Shown here: one piece after another, positions 6,523 to 9,310 of the stretch
Layout: each line of letters begins with the position of its first letter
How positions within the stretch are numbered: position 1 is the stretch's first letter
Assembly (NCBI GenBank): GCA_937890735.1
Contig: CALACZ010000020.1
Span: 1-9,310 of the forward strand
Origin: an uncultured Bacillota bacterium
GTDB lineage: Bacteria > Bacillota > Clostridia > Oscillospirales > Oscillospiraceae
DNA: 9,310 nucleotides
Reading direction: 5' to 3'
Made by a program: the position numbers and the translations under genes
Notes under the pieces: model-generated
Databases searched by the model: none
The model's input: the letters and a program-made list of their open reading frames with translations, nothing else
What the model was told of the DNA's origin: nothing

Positions 6523-8272
6523 TGCTCTTTTTTTAACGGCGCTGCGCGGCGAGCTTTCCGCGCAGCTGACCGGCTGCCGCGTCGATAAGGTGCAGCAGCC
6601 GTCGCGCGATACGCTCGTGCTGCATCTGCGCGCGCCGGGCGCGCAGGCAAAGCTGCTGCTGTCCGCCTCGCCCAACCATCCGCGCCTGCACCTGACGCAG
6701 AGCGCGCTCGAAAACCCTGCGCAGCCGCCGATGTTCTGTATGCTGCTGCGCAAGCACCTGACGGGCGGGCGGCTGCTTGAGATCATGCAGCCGCCGATGG
6801 AGCGGCTGGTGCAGCTGCGCTTTGCCTGCACGGGCGAGCTTGGCGAGAGCAGCGAAAAAACGCTGGTGCTGGAGCTGATGGGGCGCAACTCCAACCTCAT
6901 TCTGCTCGGCGAGGACGGGCGCATCATCGACTGTATGCGCCGCGTGGATCTTGAGATGTCTGAGCAGCGGCAGGTGCTGCCGGGGCTGTTTTACAGACTT
7001 CCGCCCGGTCAGGGCAAGCACAACGCGATGCAGACGGATGCGGACACGCTCCGCGCGCTGCTTGCCGCCGTTACGGGGCAGAAGGCGCTGTGCGACTGGC
7101 TGCTGGAAACCTTCGGCGGCATCAGTCCGCTCGTGTGCCGGGAGCTTGCCTTCCGTCTGACGGGCAGCGTGGATACCGATATTTCCCTGTTTGATGAGAC
7201 TGCGCGCGCGGAGCTTGCACAGCAGCTTTACGATCTGCTGCGCGCGGTGCAGAGCGTTCCGCCGCAGCCGGTGCTGATTTTGCAGGACGGCGCGCCGAAG
7301 GATTTTTCGTGCCTGCCTATCTGGCAGTACGGCGCGCTGCGCGAGTGCCGCGTGCTGCCGTCGTTTTCGGAGCTGCTGGACGGCTTTTATGCCGACCGCG
7401 ACCGCGCCGAGCGCATCCGCAGCAAAACGCAGGCGCTGCGCAAAACGCTCACCACGCTCCACAGCCGCGCGCTGCGTAAATTGCAGGCGCAGCGCACGGA
7501 GCTGAAAAAAACGAAGGACCGTGAGCATCTGCGCCGCCTGGGCGACATCGTCACGGCAAATCTGCACGCCATCGCGCGCGGGCAGGCGTTCGTGGACGCG
7601 ACGGATTTTTACGACCCCGAGATGAAAACCGTCCGCATCGCGCTCGACCCCGCCATCTCGCCGCAGCAGAACGCGGCGAGGTTTTATAAGAGCTATCAAA
7701 AGGCAAAGACCGCCGAGCGCGTGCTGACCGAGCAGATCGCCGCGGGCGAGCAGGAGGCGGCGTATCTGGCAAGCGTGCTCGACGCGCTCTCGCGCGCGGA
7801 GTCGGAGCGCGACGTGCAGGAGATCCGCACGGAGCTGCTGGCGGGGCGCTATCTGCGCGAGCAGCGCGGCAAAAAGCAGCAGAAGCTCCCGCCCAGCCGC
7901 CCGATGGAATTTTTGTCGTCCGACGGCTATACCATCCTTGTCGGGCGCAACAATGTTCAAAACGACCAGCTCACGCTCAAAACGGCGGCAAAAACGGACT
8001 ATTGGCTGCACACGCAGAAAATTCCCGGCAGCCATGTCATCATCCTCTGCGGCGGCACGACGCCGCCCGACGAGACGTTTACCGAGGCGGCGATGCTCGC
8101 CGCGCAGTATTCGCAGGCGAGCGGCGGGCAGAATATCCCCGTGGACTGCACGCAGGCGCGCATCGTCAAAAAGCCGAACGGCGCAAAGCCGGGGATGGTC
8201 GTCTATGACCGCTACCGTACGCTGTTTGTCACGCCCGATCCCACGCGGATTGAGCAGCTGCGAGTGAGGTGA
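6512..8272 (+). CDS. rqcH: Ribosome quality control factor RqcH (NFACT / fibronectin-binding-like protein)
   Basis: Bacterial NEMF/Rqc2 homologue that binds stalled 50S-peptidyl-tRNA complexes and recruits tRNA-Ala to add alanine tails for degradation; older databases call it fibronectin-binding protein A. 586 residues, the usual length. NFACT-N runs from 1 to about 170 (conserved FCMLLRKHL, 75-83), followed by a helical part, a coiled-coil middle (about 290-450) and NFACT-R (about 464-570, with LVGRNNVQNDQLTLK, DYWLHTQKIPGSHV and VKKPNGAKPGMV). At 97-98, where B. subtilis RqcH has the functional Asp-Arg pair, this protein has E97-R98. The start ATG 6512 has an ideal GGAGGAAG 4 bases upstream, so the longer frame from 6488 is not used. 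It overlaps mrnC by 11 bases and is followed after 5 bases by the next gene. Confidence 0.93.
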   Translation: MPLDALFLTALRGELSAQLTGCRVDKVQQPSRDTLVLHLRAPGAQAKLLLSASPNHPRLHLTQSALENPAQPPMFCMLLRKHLTGGRLLEIMQPPMERLVQLRFACTGELGESSEKTLVLELMGRNSNLILLGEDGRIIDCMRRVDLEMSEQRQVLPGLFYRLPPGQGKHNAMQTDADTLRALLAAVTGQKALCDWLLETFGGISPLVCRELAFRLTGSVDTDISLFDETARAELAQQLYDLLRAVQSVPPQPVLILQDGAPKDFSCLPIWQYGALRECRVLPSFSELLDGFYADRDRAERIRSKTQALRKTLTTLHSRALRKLQAQRTELKKTKDREHLRRLGDIVTANLHAIARGQAFVDATDFYDPEMKTVRIALDPAISPQQNAARFYKSYQKAKTAERVLTEQIAAGEQEAAYLASVLDALSRAESERDVQEIRTELLAGRYLREQRGKKQQKLPPSRPMEFLSSDGYTILVGRNNVQNDQLTLKTAAKTDYWLHTQKIPGSHVIILCGGTTPPDETFTEAAMLAAQYSQASGGQNIPVDCTQARIVKKPNGAKPGMVVYDRYRTLFVTPDPTRIEQLRVR

Positions 8273-8277
8273 AGAAA

Positions 8278-8550
8278 ATGCCGGAATATTGGGAGGGCAA
8301 GCACTACGCCTTTTTCCAGAACCGGGCGTGCGAATTTTTCCCGTGCCACAAGGGCGCAGACCCCGAAAATTTCAACTGCCTGTTCTGCTACTGCCCGCTG
8401 TACGCGCTGGGCAAAAAGTGCGGCGGCAATTGCAGCTTTACCGAGAGCGGCATCAAGGACTGCTCCGGCTGTTTAGTCCCGCACCGGCGGGAAAATTACG
8501 GCAGGATCATCGCGCGTTTCGGCGAGCTGTGTGAGATGATCAAAGAATAA
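8278..8550 (+). CDS. Cysteine-rich small domain protein (PF04071-like)
   Basis: A 90-residue protein, nearly all of it a cysteine-rich small domain thought to bind metal; no biochemical function is established for the family. The pattern seen is CEFFPCH (18-24), FNCLFCYCPLY (32-42), then KKCGGNC, KDCSGC and PH, giving 10 cysteines and conserved histidines. The start ATG 8278 is preceded by GAGGTGA at 8266-8272 with good spacing; an in-frame GTG at 8269 would add three residues. It is 5 bases after the rqcH stop, so it is probably the last well-supported gene of the operon. Family members occur in several contexts, including near cobalamin genes, so operon position is only weak evidence for a role in RNA or ribosome quality control. 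Confidence 0.88.
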   Translation: MPEYWEGKHYAFFQNRACEFFPCHKGADPENFNCLFCYCPLYALGKKCGGNCSFTESGIKDCSGCLVPHRRENYGRIIARFGELCEMIKE

Positions 8551-8590
8551 TCCTGCCTCGCGGGCGCACACTAAGCCCGGGGTGAACGCG

Positions 8591-8728
8591 ATGAAGCAGG
8601 AACAGACGGATGTGACGCGCGAGCTGCGCGACCCGGTCGTCCCGCCCGTGCGGGGCTTGCAGAGCGGCGGTCAGGACACAGCGCCGCGCTCGGCACGCAC
8701 ACCGCAGTCGGACGGCACGCGCCGGTAA
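8591..8728 (+). CDS. Possible small protein, 45 residues (hypothetical)
   Basis: ATG at 8591 with GGGGTGA upstream opens a 45-codon frame ending in TAA at 8726-8728. The product is hydrophilic and rich in Arg, Pro, Gln and Thr (starts MKQEQTDVTREL, ends SDGTRR), has no hydrophobic segment or cysteine, and I do not recognise it. It lies 40 bases after the Cys-rich domain gene and 24 bases before a strong terminator, so it would be co-transcribed with the rqcH operon. In such GC-rich DNA an open frame of this size can arise by chance. A leader-peptide role for the downstream gene is also conceivable. Confidence 0.35.
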   Translation: MKQEQTDVTRELRDPVVPPVRGLQSGGQDTAPRSARTPQSDGTRR

Positions 8729-8752
8729 GCACAATTTGTCGCAATGGGTCAT

Positions 8753-8792
8753 AAGATGTCATGGAGCGTCAAGCTCCGTGACATCTTTTTTT
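8753..8792 (+). terminator. Strong intrinsic terminator, directly before the next gene's ribosome site
   Basis: The hairpin has a 15-base-pair stem (8753-8767 with 8773-8787, one internal G-U wobble) and a GUCAA loop, followed by a T-run at 8786-8792. It is the first convincing terminator after the exonuclease-rqcH operon. The GGAGG of the next gene begins at 8793, immediately after the T-run, so the hairpin may also act as an attenuator in that gene's leader. Confidence 0.85.
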
Positions 8793-8807
8793 GGAGGCTT
8801 TTCCGCT

Positions 8808-9071
8808 ATGTGTAATTCCTGCAGCGTGTACGGTGGGATCATTTTCCCGAATTTTGTCGGGCAGTCCTGCTGCAATCCCTGCTGCCGCAATAGCAGCAGC
8901 GGCAGTTCGACCACGACCACGACCGCCGCCGTCGCCGGCGTGAGCACCACCGCGACGAATACTTCGACCGGCTCGACCTGCGGCTGCAACTGCTGCCGCT
9001 GCAGCTGCCGCCGCACCTGCGGCTGCGGCAGCTCCAACACCTGCGGCTGCGGCTGCAATCCCTGCGGCTGA
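8808..9071 (+). CDS. Very cysteine-rich small protein (hypothetical)
   Basis: I do not recognise this 87-residue protein. It has 18 cysteines (21%) in three parts: an N-terminal block with C2, C5 and a CCNPCC cluster (21-26); a Ser/Thr/Ala/Gly-rich linker without cysteine (about 29-57, with a run of five Thr); and a C-terminal block of 12 cysteines (58-86) built from CGC, CC and CNPC units, including two CGCG repeats. No signal peptide or long hydrophobic segment is present. The start ATG 8808 follows GGAGG (8793-8797) at 10 bases; the frame is open back to 8736, but that would run through the terminator. Candidates are a metallothionein-like metal store, a disulfide-linked coat or surface protein, or a modified peptide precursor, though no modifying enzyme is nearby. 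The ordered block structure and good ribosome site argue that it is real. Confidence 0.6.
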   Translation: MCNSCSVYGGIIFPNFVGQSCCNPCCRNSSSGSSTTTTTAAVAGVSTTATNTSTGSTCGCNCCRCSCRRTCGCGSSNTCGCGCNPCG

Positions 9072-9103
9072 AAAACCCCGGCAGCCTCTGCCAGGAGCAA
9101 AAA

Positions 9104-9145
9104 CATCCCCCAGGGCAGGCGCAATACCTGCCCTGGGGCTTTCGT
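9104..9145. terminator. Probable bidirectional terminator after the Cys-rich gene
   Basis: A perfect 12-base-pair stem (9108-9119 with 9127-9138, 7-base loop) lies 36 bases after the Cys-rich gene stop. The plus strand has only a modest T-run (CTTTCGTT). The minus-strand side is followed by TGTTTTTGC, so it may also stop transcription entering from the right. Confidence 0.65.
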
Positions 9146-9176
9146 TAATAGGGAAGAGATATTATTTCACCGTAAC

Positions 9177-9310
9177 GTAGGGGAGGGGCTTGCCCCTCCC
9201 GCTTGCCGATGGCTTTGACTGCGCCGCCGCGTTTGCAGCATCCAAAGCCTTCCCCTTGAGGGGAAGGTGTCAGCCACAGGCTGACGGATGAGGAGAGGGG
9301 TGGTACGTTT
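9177..9310 (+). repeat. Palindromic intergenic repeat, copy B (continues to window edge)
   Basis: It starts CGTAGGGGAGGGGCTTGC with a perfect 9-base-pair stem (9181-9189 with 9192-9200). After TTTGAC, GCCGCGTTTGCA and CCAAAGCCT come two more hairpins: CCTTCCCC/GGGGAAGG (9248-9255 with 9260-9267) and GTCAGCC/GGCTGAC (9269-9275 with 9279-9285). The part up to 9250 matches copy A at 1564-1640 in opposite orientation. No open frame of note is present. Similar hairpin strings are common between genes in gut Oscillospirales, from memory. Confidence 0.7.

Noticed and set aside
5983..6927. 314-codon minus-strand frame across mrnC and the start of rqcH
   Set aside because: Crosses two conserved plus-strand genes; translation is Ser/Arg-rich and featureless.
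6533..8035. 500-codon open frame on the minus strand opposite rqcH
   Set aside because: It is a shadow of GC-rich rqcH, with low-complexity Arg/Leu/Gln/Ala-rich translation and no recognisable domain; rqcH is clearly real on the plus strand.
9177..9310. Hairpin string considered as the start of a CRISPR array
   Set aside because: The hairpins differ from one another and show no regular repeat-spacer pattern; no cas genes are in the window.

Overview
The window reads as chromosomal DNA from a high-GC, gut-type member of the Clostridia, most likely Oscillospirales (Oscillospiraceae/Ruminococcaceae). This is inferred from three things: Firmicutes-type genes (mini-ribonuclease III, RqcH with Ala-tailing ancestry, a large serine recombinase with a zinc ribbon), strong GC bias at third codon positions, and short GC-rich hairpin repeats between genes of the kind common in these genomes. 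The species cannot be named from the sequence.

Layout. (1) Bases 1 to about 1564 are visibly AT-richer than the rest. They hold the C-terminal part of a large serine recombinase and a gene-free tail with short direct repeats; this looks like the right end of an integrated or decayed mobile element. (2) Bases 1564-1640 are a palindromic intergenic repeat that breaks off where the AT-rich DNA begins. A second, longer copy in opposite orientation lies at 9177-9310. (3) Bases 1666-4165, minus strand, are a compact zinc/manganese-type ABC importer, znuA-znuC-znuB, with 4-base stop/start overlaps and a shared terminator. Just upstream on the same strand (4209-4955) is an Amidase_3/SH3 protein lacking the usual first zinc-binding histidine. 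(4) Bases 5036-8550, plus strand, are an operon divergent from the amidase: a DEDDh exonuclease with a zinc knuckle and Arg-rich tail, mini-ribonuclease III (mrnC), the ribosome quality control factor rqcH, and a small cysteine-rich domain protein. (5) Bases 8551-9310 hold a possible 45-codon ORF, a strong intrinsic terminator, an 87-residue protein with 18 cysteines, a second terminator-like hairpin, and the second repeat copy.

How they work together. The minus-strand importer probably brings in zinc: ZnuA captures it outside the membrane, ZnuB is the channel and ZnuC the ATPase. The plus-strand operon groups RNA maturation (MrnC on 23S rRNA precursor, a probable RNA/DNA 3'-5' exonuclease) with rescue of stalled 60S-like 50S subunits (RqcH), a plausible ribosome biogenesis and quality control unit. 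The most unusual points are the terminator that ends directly against the ribosome binding site of the 18-cysteine protein, the repeat pair with a compensatory base-pair change and a break marking the mobile-element edge, and the His-less amidase.
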